From the NCBI GenBank assembly GCA_032622095.1, contig CP136064.1, positions 2,604,001 to 2,668,000 on the forward strand: a DNA stretch of 64,000 bases. Direction: 5' to 3'. Origin of the DNA: Siphonodentalium dalli (lineage: Eukaryota > Mollusca > Scaphopoda > Gadilida > Siphonodentaliidae). The position numbers and the translations under genes were made by a program. Shown one piece after another: positions 49,859-60,101 of the stretch (position 1 is the stretch's first letter; each line of letters begins with the position of its first letter). The notes beneath the pieces were generated by a model, which was not told the origin of the DNA, searched no databases, and saw only the letters and a list, made by a program, of their open reading frames with translations.

Positions 49859-50538
49859 CATGTTCGCACCGCATTACAAACAAATTACGTCATTGGCGAT
49901 GTCGACTTTAAAATAAAATGTTTTCACTAAATCATCAGAAATCATGAGGTATAGTCCACAGAAAGCACACATTTATTCAATTAAATAAAACAATATTGAC
50001 CTAAATTTCAATATGTTACAAGCCACAAACTTCAGAGTGTGCAATAATCATAGAACACAGTTGTGTGAACATGGCACACATTTCTAATGTTGCGAGGTAA
50101 AACTTGAACCAATGTTTCTTGATTCAATATCGCGTCACAACAAACTTGTGCATTATTGTTAGCAGTTCACAAACTTGTGTTCTGTCTTCTCATGCTTTCA
50201 TTAAGCTAACCAAAGAAATTGGTCTAAATTAAACTATAATCTGGGCATTCTTTGGAAGTTGTGAAGTAATCAATTTTAATTTCCATCTTTTTTAGCTATC
50301 TCCACACAGTTACTAACCAGCAATCTTGTTTTAAAATTAAAAAAATACATACCAGTTCTTTGATTTTACCTGCCCATATTGGAAAAATCATATATATCTA
50401 GACAACACTCTGCGTCTGTGCATGTGGTTGCAAAGACTGGCTTATCACAGAATACCCTATATGATACAAATGTGGCAAAGCGTCCCCAAATTACGATAAT
50501 TGCTGTGCCTTGTATTACACATGTCTTAAATATTTCAG

Positions 50539-50712
50539 ATGGCTGATTGCTATATATGTCGAAAGAAAATACGGTATAGAAACCGTCATGTAAGAGAACT
50601 ACATTATAAGCCAGGACTTATAGAATGTTTTGACTGCAACTACAAGTGCAACAGGTGGGGAAATCTTTTGATCCACATGAAGAGAATTCATCTTGGTTGT
50701 GGAGGTTTGTAA
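50539..50712 (+). CDS. C2H2 microprotein, copy in unit h (Ser to Leu)
   Basis: 57 residues. AATCTTTTGATCCAC gives NLLIH instead of NLSIH in the helix of finger 2. Zinc ligands remain. It ends LGCGGL and leads into array 5. Confidence 0.4.
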   Translation: MADCYICRKKIRYRNRHVRELHYKPGLIECFDCNYKCNRWGNLLIHMKRIHLGCGGL

Positions 50713-51992
50713 AGCAGTTAGAAATATAATTATAAATATAACCTGGTCTTACTAAATTGATTTATCTACTTAGTTCTTTATAATTATAAATATAACCTGG
50801 TCTTACTAAATTGATTTATCTACTTAGTTCTTTATAAATATAACCTGGTCTTACTAAATTGATTTATCTACTTAGTTCTTTATAATTATAAATATAACCT
50901 GGTCTTACTAAATTGATTTATCTACTTAGTTCTTTATAAATATAACCAGGTCTTACTAAATTGATTTATCTACTTAGTTCTTTATAAATATAACCTGGTC
51001 TTACTAAATTGATTTATCTACTTAGTTCTTTATAAATATAACCCTGGTCTTACTAAATTGATTTATCTACTTAGTTCTTTATAATTATAAATATAACCTG
51101 GTCTTACTAAATTGATTTATCTACTTAGTTCTTTATAATTATAAATATAACCTGGTCTTACTAAATTGATTTATCTACTTAGTTCTTTATAAATATAACC
51201 TGGTCTTACTAAATTGATTTATCTACTTAGTTCTTTATAAATATAACCAGGTCTTACTAAATTGATTTATCTACTTAGTTCTTTATAAATATAACCTGGT
51301 CTTACTAAATTGATTTATCTACTTAGTTCTTTATAAATATAACCTGGTCTTACTAAATTGATTTATCTACTTAGTTCTTTATAAATATAACCTGGTCTTA
51401 CTAAATTGATTTATCTACTTAGTTCTTTATAAATATAACCAGGTCTTACTAAATTGATTTATCTACTTAGTTCTTTATATAATTATAAATATAACCCAGG
51501 TCTTACTAAATTGATTTATCTACTTAGTTCTTTATAAATATAACCAGGTCTTACTAAATTGATTTATCTACTTAGTTCTTTATATAATTATAAATATAAC
51601 CAGGTCTTACTAAATTGATTTATCTACTTAGTTCTTTATAAATATAACCTGGTCTTACTAAATTGATTTATCTACTTAGTTCTTTATAAATATAACCAGG
51701 TCTTACTAAATTGATTTATCTACTTAGTTCTTTATAATTATAAATATAACCCAGGTCTTACTAAATTGATTTATCTACTTAGTTCTTTATAAATATAACC
51801 TGGTCTTACTAAATTGATTTATCTACTTAGTTCTTTATAAATATAACCTGGTCTTACTAAATTGATTTATCTACTTAGTTCTTTATAAATATAACCTGGT
51901 CTTACTAAATTGATTTATCTACTTAGTTCTTTATATAATTATAAATATAACCTGGTCTTACTAAATTGATTTATCTACTTAGTTCTTTATAA
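50713..51992 (+). repeat. Satellite array 5 (~1.3 kb)
   Basis: About 25 monomers. It opens with the same M, M, short, M order of CCTGG copies that follows the unit b, d and f C2H2 ORFs, so arrays re-start from a copied leader. One CCCTGG variant lies near 51045. Confidence 0.97.
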
Positions 51993-52224
51993 AATTTGAT
52001 GTTTAGTGATTAAGTAGATAGATTCTAAGGCTGTAATGATTCACAGTGAATTCAATGTATTGCAATGCACTATCAAACGATACATGTATCGTGTCATCTG
52101 GTATCTCGATACAATAAATCAAGTAATTTCTGAAGGTGGTCATGTGTAAACCAGCAATGTTGTCTATAAGGGTATTAACATGATCCACATGAAGAGAATT
52201 CATCATGGTTGTGGAGGTTTGTAA
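51993..52224 (+). repeat. Short unit: segment E joined to C2H2 3'-end stub
   Basis: E jumps from GGGTATTAACAT to GATCCACATGAAGAG (stub 52182-52224) as at 15984. One monomer follows, then a complete E; the two minus-strand E frames begin exactly 303 bp apart (52003 and 52306). Confidence 0.85.
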
Positions 52225-52776
52225 AACAGTTAGAAATATAATTATAAATATAACCTGGTCTTACTAAATTGATTTATCTACTTAGTTCTTTATAAAATTT
52301 GATGTTTAGTGATTAAGTAGATAGATTCTAAGGCTGTAATGATTCACAGTGAATTCAATGTATTGCAATGCACTATCAAACGATACATGTATCGTGTCAT
52401 CTGGTATCTCGATACAATAAATCAAGTAATTTCTGAAGGTGGTCATGTGTAAACCAGCAATGTTGTCTATAAGGGTATTAACAAAGTTGTACTGGTACAA
52501 TCAAATATTAAACATTATATGCATATTACCTGAATAGTAGATACTATTACCTCATGGTGTTCACTCGAGTATCAACAACGTTTTACTGGTACAAACAAAT
52601 ATTAAAACTTATATGCATATTTCCTGAATAGTAGATACTATAACATGGTGTCTATAAGGGTACAAACAAATCTTAAAACTTATATGCATATTACCTGAAT
52701 AATAGATACTATTAACACATGGTATCACTAGAGTATTTAACAAAGTTTTACTGGTACAATCAAATATTAAAGCAAC

Positions 52777-52929
52777 ATGGCAAAGAATATTTTAATACTT
52801 TCAGACGAATTCATCAACAACGTTCAAGCATTGATGGGAGCAGAGTTCGATGTTGAAGTACTCGACAGAAAGGCGGAACTAAAATCCATGTCAAAAGAGC
52901 AGGGGGACAGATTTATGTCTGGAGGATGA
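52777..52929 (+). pseudogene. ORF1, copy i (GGGGGAC frameshift)
   Basis: Fifth member of the GGGGGAC group, ending GDRFMSGG. Confidence 0.5.
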
Positions 52930-53609
52930 CATGTTCGCACCGCATTACAAACAAATTACGTCATTGGCGATGTCGACTTTAAAATAAAATGTTTTCACTA
53001 AATCATCAGAAATCATGAGGTATAGTCCACAGAAAGCACACATTTATTCAATTAAATAAAACAATATTGACCTAAATTTCAATATGTTACAAGCCACAAA
53101 CTTCAGAGTGTGCAATAATCATAGAACACAGTTGTGTGAACATGGCACACATTTCTAATGTTGCGAGGTAAAACTTGAACCAATGTTTCTTGATTCAATA
53201 TCGCGTCACAACAAACTTGTGCATTATTGTTAGCAGTTCACAAACTTGTGTTCTGTCTTCTCATGCTTTCATTAAGCTAACCAAAGAAATTGGTCTAAAT
53301 TAAACTATAATCTGGGCATTCTTTGGAAGTTGTGAAGTAATCAATTTTAATTTCCATCTTTTTTAGCTATCTCCACACAGTTACTAACCAGCAATCTTGT
53401 TTTAAAATTAAAAAAATACATACCAGTTCTTTGATTTTACCTGCCCATATTGGAAAAATCATATATATCTAGACAACACTCTGCGTCTGTGCATGTGGTT
53501 GCAAAGACTGGCTTATCACAGAATACCCTATATGATACAAATGTGGCAAAGCGTCCCCAAATTACGATAATTGCTGTGCCTTGTATTACACATGTCTTAA
53601 ATATTTCAG

Positions 53610-53783
53610 ATGGCTGATTGCTATATATGTCGAAAGAAAATACAGTATAGAAACCGTCATGTAAGAGAACTACATTATAAGCCAGGACTTATAGAATGTT
53701 TTGACTGCAACTACAAGTGCAACAGGTGGGGAAATCTTTCGATCCACATGAAGAGAATTCATCATGGTTGTGGAGGTTTGTAA
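53610..53783 (+). CDS. C2H2 microprotein, copy in unit i (Arg to Gln)
   Basis: 57 residues. ATACAG replaces ATACGG, giving KKIQYRNRH at the same residue that is Trp in unit g: a CpG site (ACGG) that has decayed in both directions (TGG and CAG). It ends HGCGGL. Zinc ligands are intact. Confidence 0.4.
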   Translation: MADCYICRKKIQYRNRHVRELHYKPGLIECFDCNYKCNRWGNLSIHMKRIHHGCGGL

Positions 53784-56618
53784 AACAGTTAGAAATATAA
53801 TTATAAATATAACCTGGTCTTACTAAATTGATTTATCTACTTAGTTCTTTATATAATTATAAATATAACCTGGTCTTACTAAATTGATTTATCTACTTAG
53901 TTCTTTATAAAATATAACCTGGTCTTACTAAATTGATTTATCTACTTAGTTCTTTATAAATATAACCTGGTCTTACTAAATTGATTTATCTACTTAGTTC
54001 TTTATAAATATAACCTGGTCTTACTAAATTGATTTATCTACTTAGTTCTTTATAAATATAACCTGGTCTTACTAAATTGATTTATCTACTTAGTTCTTTA
54101 TAAATATAACCTGGTCTTACTAAATTGATTTATCTACTTAGTTCTTTATAAATATAACCTGGTCTTACTAAATTGATTTATCTACTTAGTTCTTTATAAA
54201 TATAACCTGGTCTTACTAAATTGATTTATCTACTTAGTTCTTTATAAATATAACCTGGTCTTACTAAATTGATTTATCTACTTAGTTCTTTATAAATATA
54301 ACCAGGTCTTACTAAATTGATTTATCTACTTAGTTCTTTATAAATATAACCTGGTCTTACTAAATTGATTTATCTACTTAGTTCTTTATAAATATAACCT
54401 GGTCTTACTAAATTGATTTATCTACTTAGTTCTTTATAAATATAAATATAACCAGGTCTTACTAAATTGATTTATCTACTTAGTTCTTTATATAATTATA
54501 AATATAACCAGGTCTTACTAAATTGATTTATCTACTTAGTTCTTTATAAATATAACCTGGTCTTACTAAATTGATTTATCTACTTAGTTCTTTATAAATA
54601 TAACCTGGTCTTACTAAATTGATTTATCTACTTAGTTCTTTATAATTATAAATATAACCTGGTCTTACTAAATTGATTTATCTACTTAGTTCTTTATAAA
54701 TATAAATATAACCAGGTCTTACTAAATTGATTTATCTACTTAGTTCTTTATATAATTATAAATATAACCTGGTCTTACTAAATTGATTTATCTACTTAGT
54801 TCTTTATAAATATAACCTGGTCTTACTAAATTGATTTATCTACTTAGTTCTTTATAAATATAACCTGGTCTTACTAAATTGATTTATCTACTTAGTTCTT
54901 TATAAATATAACCAGGTCTTACTAAATTGATTTATCTACTTAGTTCTTTATAAATATAACCTGGTCTTACTAAATTGATTTATCTACTTAGTTCTTTATA
55001 AATATAACCTGGTCTTACTAAATTGATTTATCTACTTAGTTCTTTATAAATATAACCTGGTCTTACTAAATTGATTTATCTACTTAGTTCTTTATAAATA
55101 TAACCTGGTCTTACTAAATTGATTTATCTACTTAGTTCTTTATAAATATAACCTGGTCTTACTAAATTGATTTATCTACTTAGTTCTTTATAAATATAAC
55201 CTGGTCTTACTAAATTGATTTATCTACTTAGTTCTTTATAAATATAACCAGGTCTTACTAAATTGATTTATCTACTTAGTTCTTTATAAATATAACCTGG
55301 TCTTACTAAATTGATTTATCTACTTAGTTCTTTATAAATATAACCTGGTCTTACTAAATTGATTTATCTACTTAGTTCTTTATAAATATAAATATAACCA
55401 GGTCTTACTAAATTGATTTATCTACTTAGTTCTTTATATAATTATAAATATAACCAGGTCTTACTAAATTGATTTATCTACTTAGTTCTTTATAAATATA
55501 ACCTGGTCTTACTAAATTGATTTATCTACTTAGTTCTTTATAAATATAACCTGGTCTTACTAAATTGATTTATCTACTTAGTTCTTTATAATTATAAATA
55601 TAACCTGGTCTTACTAAATTGATTTATCTACTTAGTTCTTTATAAATATAAATATAACCAGGTCTTACTAAATTGATTTATCTACTTAGTTCTTTATATA
55701 ATTATAAATATAACCTGGTCTTACTAAATTGATTTATCTACTTAGTTCTTTATAAATATAACCTGGTCTTACTAAATTGATTTATCTACTTAGTTCTTTA
55801 TAAATATAACCTGGTCTTACTAAATTGATTTATCTACTTAGTTCTTTATAAATATAACCAGGTCTTACTAAATTGATTTATCTACTTAGTTCTTTATAAA
55901 TATAACCTGGTCTTACTAAATTGATTTATCTACTTAGTTCTTTATAAATATAACCTGGTCTTACTAAATTGATTTATCTACTTAGTTCTTTATAAATATA
56001 ACCTGGTCTTACTAAATTGATTTATCTACTTAGTTCTTTATAAATATAACCTGGTCTTACTAAATTGATTTATCTACTTAGTTCTTTATAAATATAACCT
56101 GGTCTTACTAAATTGATTTATCTACTTAGTTCTTTATAAATATAACCTGGTCTTACTAAATTGATTTATCTACTTAGTTCTTTATAAATATAACCAGGTC
56201 TTACTAAATTGATTTATCTACTTAGTTCTTTATAAATATAACCTGGTCTTACTAAATTGATTTATCTACTTAGTTCTTTATAAATATAACCTGGTCTTAC
56301 TAAATTGATTTATCTACTTAGTTCTTTATAAATATAACCTGGTCTTACTAAATTGATTTATCTACTTAGTTCTTTATAAATATAACCTGGTCTTACTAAA
56401 TTGATTTATCTACTTAGTTCTTTATAAATATAACCTGGTCTTACTAAATTGATTTATCTACTTAGTTCTTTATAAATATAACCTGGTCTTACTAAATTGA
56501 TTTATCTACTTAGTTCTTTATAAATATAACCAGGTCTTACTAAATTGATTTATCTACTTAGTTCTTTATAAATATAACCTGGTCTTACTAAATTGATTTA
56601 TCTACTTAGTTATTTATA
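53784..56618 (+). repeat. Satellite array 6 (~2.8 kb) with 946-bp higher-order repeat
   Basis: About 58 monomers. Rare TTTATAAATATAAATATAACC (+6) copies at 54432 and 54692 recur at 55378 and 55638, an offset of 946 bp. CCAGG copies at about 54302, 55248 and 56194 and at 54912 and 55858 keep the same step. This equals 19 monomers plus linker extras. The third copy is partial. Ends with GTTATTTATAAAATTTG at the next E. Confidence 0.97.
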
Positions 56619-56877
56619 AAATTTGATGTTTAGTGATTAAGTAGATAGATTCTAAGGCTGTAATGATTCACAGTGAATTCAATGTATTGCAATGCACTAT
56701 CAAACGATACATGTATCGTGTCATGTGGTATCTCGATACAATAAATCAAGTAATTTCTGAAGGTGGTCATGTGTAAACCAGCAATGTTGTCTATAAGGGT
56801 ATTAACAAAGTTGTACTGGTACAATCAAATCTTAAACATTATATGCATATTACCTGCATAGTAGATACTATTACCTC

Positions 56878-57258
56878 ATGGTGTTCACTCGAGTATCAAC
56901 AACGTTTTACTTGTACAATCAAATATTACAACTTAACTTTCTGAAATCGGTTCCGTCCGCTCCACTATTACATGTAGTCTTTATTTATCTGGGACGATTT
57001 CTTTACAAGGGCAAACAACAAATAGTTAAGTCAATCTTCATCGCATGCCTTATAGAAGCTGATGTTAGTTTCGCTTCCCAAAGGCTCAGTCCAAACCTAA
57101 CTTACTGGACTCATTTTGTAAATTCTGATATAAACCGGATCTCAAAATCTATAAAATGTTTTCAAAAATCAAAATATATCTGCTGCAAATCAGCTGCCTT
57201 TTATGAGAATCAAACTAAGAATTCTGATTCTTATCAGATTTTTAGCCCTGGCTTATGA
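56878..57258 (+). CDS. Type-B module ORF, 126 aa, second copy
   Basis: Differs from 15068-15448 in only a few residues (STTFYLYN for STKFYLYN, ENQTKN for ENRTKN) plus silent changes such as AACCGG/AATCGG and TGCAAA/TGTAAA. It starts in D and ends FSPGL. The paired copies give too few differences for a useful test of selection by eye. Confidence 0.25.
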   Translation: MVFTRVSTTFYLYNQILQLNFLKSVPSAPLLHVVFIYLGRFLYKGKQQIVKSIFIACLIEADVSFASQRLSPNLTYWTHFVNSDINRISKSIKCFQKSKYICCKSAAFYENQTKNSDSYQIFSPGL

Positions 57259-57349
57259 CAGAATACCCTATATGATACAAATGTGGCAAACCGTCCCCAA
57301 ATTACTGTAAATGCTGTTTCTTGCAATACACATGTCTTAAATATTTCAG

Positions 57350-57531
57350 ATGGCTGATTGCTTTTTATTTAAAAAAAATTCAAGAAAATACGTTATAGAA
57401 ACCGTCATGTAAGAGAACTGCATGTGAAGCCAGGACAAATGGAATGTTTTGAGTGCATCTACCATTGCAACAGGTGGGGAAATCTTTCGATCCACATGAA
57501 GAGAATTCATCATGGTTGTGGAGCTTTGTAA
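57350..57531 (+). pseudogene. C2H2 microprotein, type-B, broken
   Basis: Starts MADCFLF: TGT is TTT, losing the second zinc cysteine, and one A is missing from the A-run, so the frame reaches TAA after about 20 codons. The remainder, in the shifted frame, matches the type-B form (HVKPGQMECFECIYHC) and ends GCGAL like the 10455 copy. Confidence 0.8.
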
Positions 57532-57834
57532 AACAGTTAGAAATATAATTATAAATATAACCTGGTCTTACTAAATTGATTTATCTACTTAGTTCTTTAT
57601 AAAATTTGATGTTTAGTGATTAAGTAGATAGATTCTAAGGCTGTAATGATTCACAGTGAATTCAATGTATTGCAATGCACTATCAAACGATACATGTATC
57701 GTGTCATCTGGTATCTCGATACAATAAATCAAGTAATTTCTGAAGGGGGTCATGTGTAAACCAGCAATGTTGTCTATAAGGGTATTAACATGATCCACAT
57801 GAAGAGAATTCATCATGGTTGTGGAGGTTTGTAA
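57532..57834 (+). repeat. Short unit: monomer, segment E, C2H2 stub
   Basis: Third instance of the E-to-GATCCACATGAAGAG junction (stub 57792-57834), again next to a type-B module as at 15.98 kb. E has GAAGGGGGTCATG instead of GAAGGTGGTCATG, changing the antisense frame. Confidence 0.85.
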
Positions 57835-58315
57835 AACAGTTAGAAATATAATTATAAATATAACCAGGTCTTACTAAATTGATTTATCTACTTAGTTCTT
57901 TATAAAATTTGATGTTTAGTGATTAAGTAGATAGATTCTAAGGCTGTAATGATTCACAGTGAATTCAATGTATTGCAATGCACTATCAAACGATACATGT
58001 ATCGTGTCATGTGGTATCTCGATACAATAAATCAAGTAATTTCTGAAGGTGGTCATGTGTAAACCAGCAATGTTGTCTATAAGGGTATCAACAAAGTTGT
58101 ACTGGTACAAACAAATCTTAAACATTATATGCATATTACCTGAATAGTAGATACTATTACCTCATGGTGTTCACTCGAGTATCAACAAAGTTGTACTGGT
58201 ACAATCAAATCTTAAAACTTATATGCATATTTCCTGAATAATAGATACTATTAACACATGGTATCACTAGAGTATTTAACAAAGTTTTACTGGTACAATC
58301 AAATATTAAAGCAAC

Positions 58316-58468
58316 ATGGCAAAGAATATTTTATTACTTTCAGACGAATTCATCAACAACGTTCAAGCATTGGTGGGAGCAGAGTTGGATGTTGAAGTAC
58401 TCAACAGAAAGGCGGAAGTAAAATCCATGTCAAAAGAGCAGGGGGGCAGATTTATGTCTGGAGGATGA
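58316..58468 (+). pseudogene. ORF1, copy j (six-G frameshift)
   Basis: Has NRKAEVKS as in copy b and QALVGAEL as in the intact copy k, but the six-G run shifts the frame and it ends RFMSGG. Confidence 0.5.
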
Positions 58469-59151
58469 CATGTTCGCACCGCATTACAAACAAATTACGT
58501 CATTGACGATGTCGACTTTAAAATAAAATGTTTTCACTAAATCATCAGAAATCATGAGGTATAGTCCACAGAAAGCACACATTTATTCAATTAAATAAAA
58601 CAATATTGACCTAAATTTCAATATGTTACAAGCCACAAACTTCAGAGTGTGCAATAATCATAGAACAACACAGTTGTGTGAACATGGCACACATTTCTAA
58701 TGTTGCGAGGTAAAACTTGAACCAATGTTTCTTGATTCAATATCGCGTCACAACAAACTTGTGCATTATTGTTAGCAGTTCACAAACTTGTGTTCTGTCT
58801 TCTCATGCTTTCATTAAGCTAACCAAAGAAATTGGTCTAAATTAAACTATAATCTGGGCATTCTTTGGAAGTTGTGAAGTAATCAATTTTAATTTCCATC
58901 TTTTTTAGCTATCTCCACACAGTTACTAACCAGCAATCTTGTTTTAAAATTAAAAAAATACATACCAGTTCTTTGATTTTACCTGCCCATATTGGAAAAG
59001 TGATATATATCTAGACAACACTCTGCGTCTGTGCATGTGGTTGCAAAGACTGGCTTATGACAGAATACCCTATATGATACAAATGTGGCAAAGCGTCCCC
59101 AAATTACGATAATTGCTGTGCCTTGCAATACACATGTCTTAAATATTTCAG

Positions 59152-59325
59152 ATGGCTGATTGCTATATATGTCGAAAGAAAATACGGTATAGAAACCGTC
59201 ATGTAAGAGAACTACATTATAAGCCAGGACTTATAGAACGTTTTGACTGCAACTACAAGTGCAACAGGTGGGGAAATCTTTCGATCCACATGAAGAGAAT
59301 TCATCATGGTTGTGGAGGTTTGTAA
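59152..59325 (+). pseudogene. C2H2 microprotein, unit j (finger 2 cysteine lost)
   Basis: The frame is open for 57 codons, but GAATGT is GAACGT, replacing the first zinc cysteine of finger 2 (C30) with arginine. With the short finger 1 as well, neither finger is canonical. Ends HGCGGL. Confidence 0.6.
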
Positions 59326-59807
59326 AACAGTTAGAAATATAATTATAAATATAACCCAGGTCTTACTAAATTGATTTATCTACTTAGTTCTTTATAAAAT
59401 TTGATGTTTAGTGATTAAGTAGATAGATTCTAAGGCTGTAATGATTCACAGTGAATTCAATGTATCGCAATGCACTATCAAACGATACATGTATCGTGTC
59501 ATGTGGTATCTCGATACAATAAATCAAGTAATTTCTGAAGGTGGTCATGTGTAAACCAGCAATGTTGTCTATAAGGGTATTAACAAAGTTGTACTGGTAC
59601 AATCAAATCTTAAACATTATATGCATATTACCTGAATAGTAGATACTATTACCTCATGGTGTTCACTCGAGTATCAACAACGTTTTACTGGTACAAACAA
59701 ATCTTAAAACTTATATGCATATTTCCTGAATAATAGATACTATTAACACATGGTATCACTAGAGTATTTAACAAAGTTTTACTGGTACAATCAAATATTA
59801 AAGCAAC
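59326..59807 (+). repeat. One monomer, segments E and D of terminal unit k
   Basis: CCCAGG monomer (59340-59395), E with TGTATCGCAATGCAC (a CpG retained where other copies have TGTATTGC), then two D subrepeats. This leads to the only intact ORF1. Confidence 0.85.
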
Positions 59808-60017
59808 ATGGCAAAGAATATTTTATTACTTTCAGACGAATTCATCAACAACGTTCAAGCATTGGTGGGAGCAGAGTTGGATGTTGAAGTACTCGACAGA
59901 AAGGCGGAACTAAAATCCATGTCAAAAGAGCAGGGGGCGGATTTATGTCTGGAGGATGACATGTTCGCACCGCATTACAAACAAATTACGTCATTGGCGA
60001 TGTCGAATTTAAAATAA
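59808..60017 (+). CDS. ORF1, copy k, the only intact copy (69 aa)
   Basis: ATG to TAA with five Gs in the G-run. The N-terminal half is MAKNILLLSDEFINNVQAL followed by VGAELDVEVLDRKAELKS. After SKEQGADL the C-terminal part is CLEDDMFAPHYKQITSLAM then SNLK. It is acidic, soluble-looking and has no transmembrane segment. The long form includes 20 residues missing in the frameshifted copies. AATAAA overlaps the stop (TTTAAAATAAAATG). The unit ends at 60101 with no leader exon, intron or C2H2 ORF, so this copy lacks its usual partner. Family not recognised; it may be a terminal exon of a larger captured gene. Confidence 0.45.
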   Translation: MAKNILLLSDEFINNVQALVGAELDVEVLDRKAELKSMSKEQGADLCLEDDMFAPHYKQITSLAMSNLK

Positions 60018-60101
60018 AATGTTTTCACTAAATCATCAGAAATCATGAGGTATAGTCCACAGAAAGCACACATTTATTCAATTAAATAAAACAATATTGA
60101 C
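60018..60101 (+). repeat. Right boundary of the composite locus
   Basis: Unit sequence continues from the ORF1 stop to ACAATATTGAC and then stops matching at 60101 (AACTTTATATG follows instead of CTAAATTTC). This is the last trace of the amplified locus. Confidence 0.85.

Larger units (their letters stand above)
49153..50712 (+). repeat. One monomer and type-A unit h
   Basis: The 64-codon minus frame in E starts 1,559 bp after that of unit g. ORF1 is at 49706, donor GT at 50097, acceptor ending 50538. E has GTAACGATTCAC instead of GTAATGATTCAC. TTATCACAG and TTGTATTACAC variants are shared with unit i. Confidence 0.9.
52225..53783 (+). repeat. One monomer and type-A unit i
   Basis: E, full D, ORF1 at 52777, donor GT at 53168, acceptor ending 53609, C2H2 to 53783. 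Shares TTATCACAG and TTGTATTACAC with unit h, so h and i are close relatives. Confidence 0.9.
56619..57531 (+). repeat. Type-B module, right-edge copy (B2)
   Basis: E, one D subrepeat, the type-B ORF segment (to about 57248), then the 3' half of the intron-like sequence with TTTCAG, then a broken C2H2 ORF. It mirrors 14716-15722 at the left edge, so type-B modules bracket the satellite arrays on both sides. CCTGCATAGTAG in D is private. Confidence 0.85.
57835..59325 (+). repeat. One monomer and type-A unit j
   Basis: E, D, ORF1 at 58316, donor GT at 58710, acceptor ending 59151, C2H2 to 59325. Has GAACAACACAG (three extra bases), shared with the 11.6-kb fragment, suggesting edge units keep an older form. 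Confidence 0.9.

Noticed and set aside
16027-56618. Regular short repeats resembling a CRISPR array
   Set aside because: Monomers are contiguous with no unique spacers, the genome is eukaryotic, and there are no cas genes. It is a tandem satellite.
16027-56618. Centromere or telomere interpretation of the satellite
   Set aside because: No telomeric hexamer. A centromeric role cannot be judged from sequence, and units containing ORFs plus a nearby ordinary gene exon make it less likely. CENP-A ChIP or FISH would decide.
14729-59602. More than a dozen conserved 64-72-codon minus-strand ORFs beginning MYQYNFVN or MMNSLHVD
   Set aside because: They are the antisense of segment E. They stay open because the copies are recent duplicates; there is no domain, no splice structure, and the N-terminus changes whenever the flank changes.
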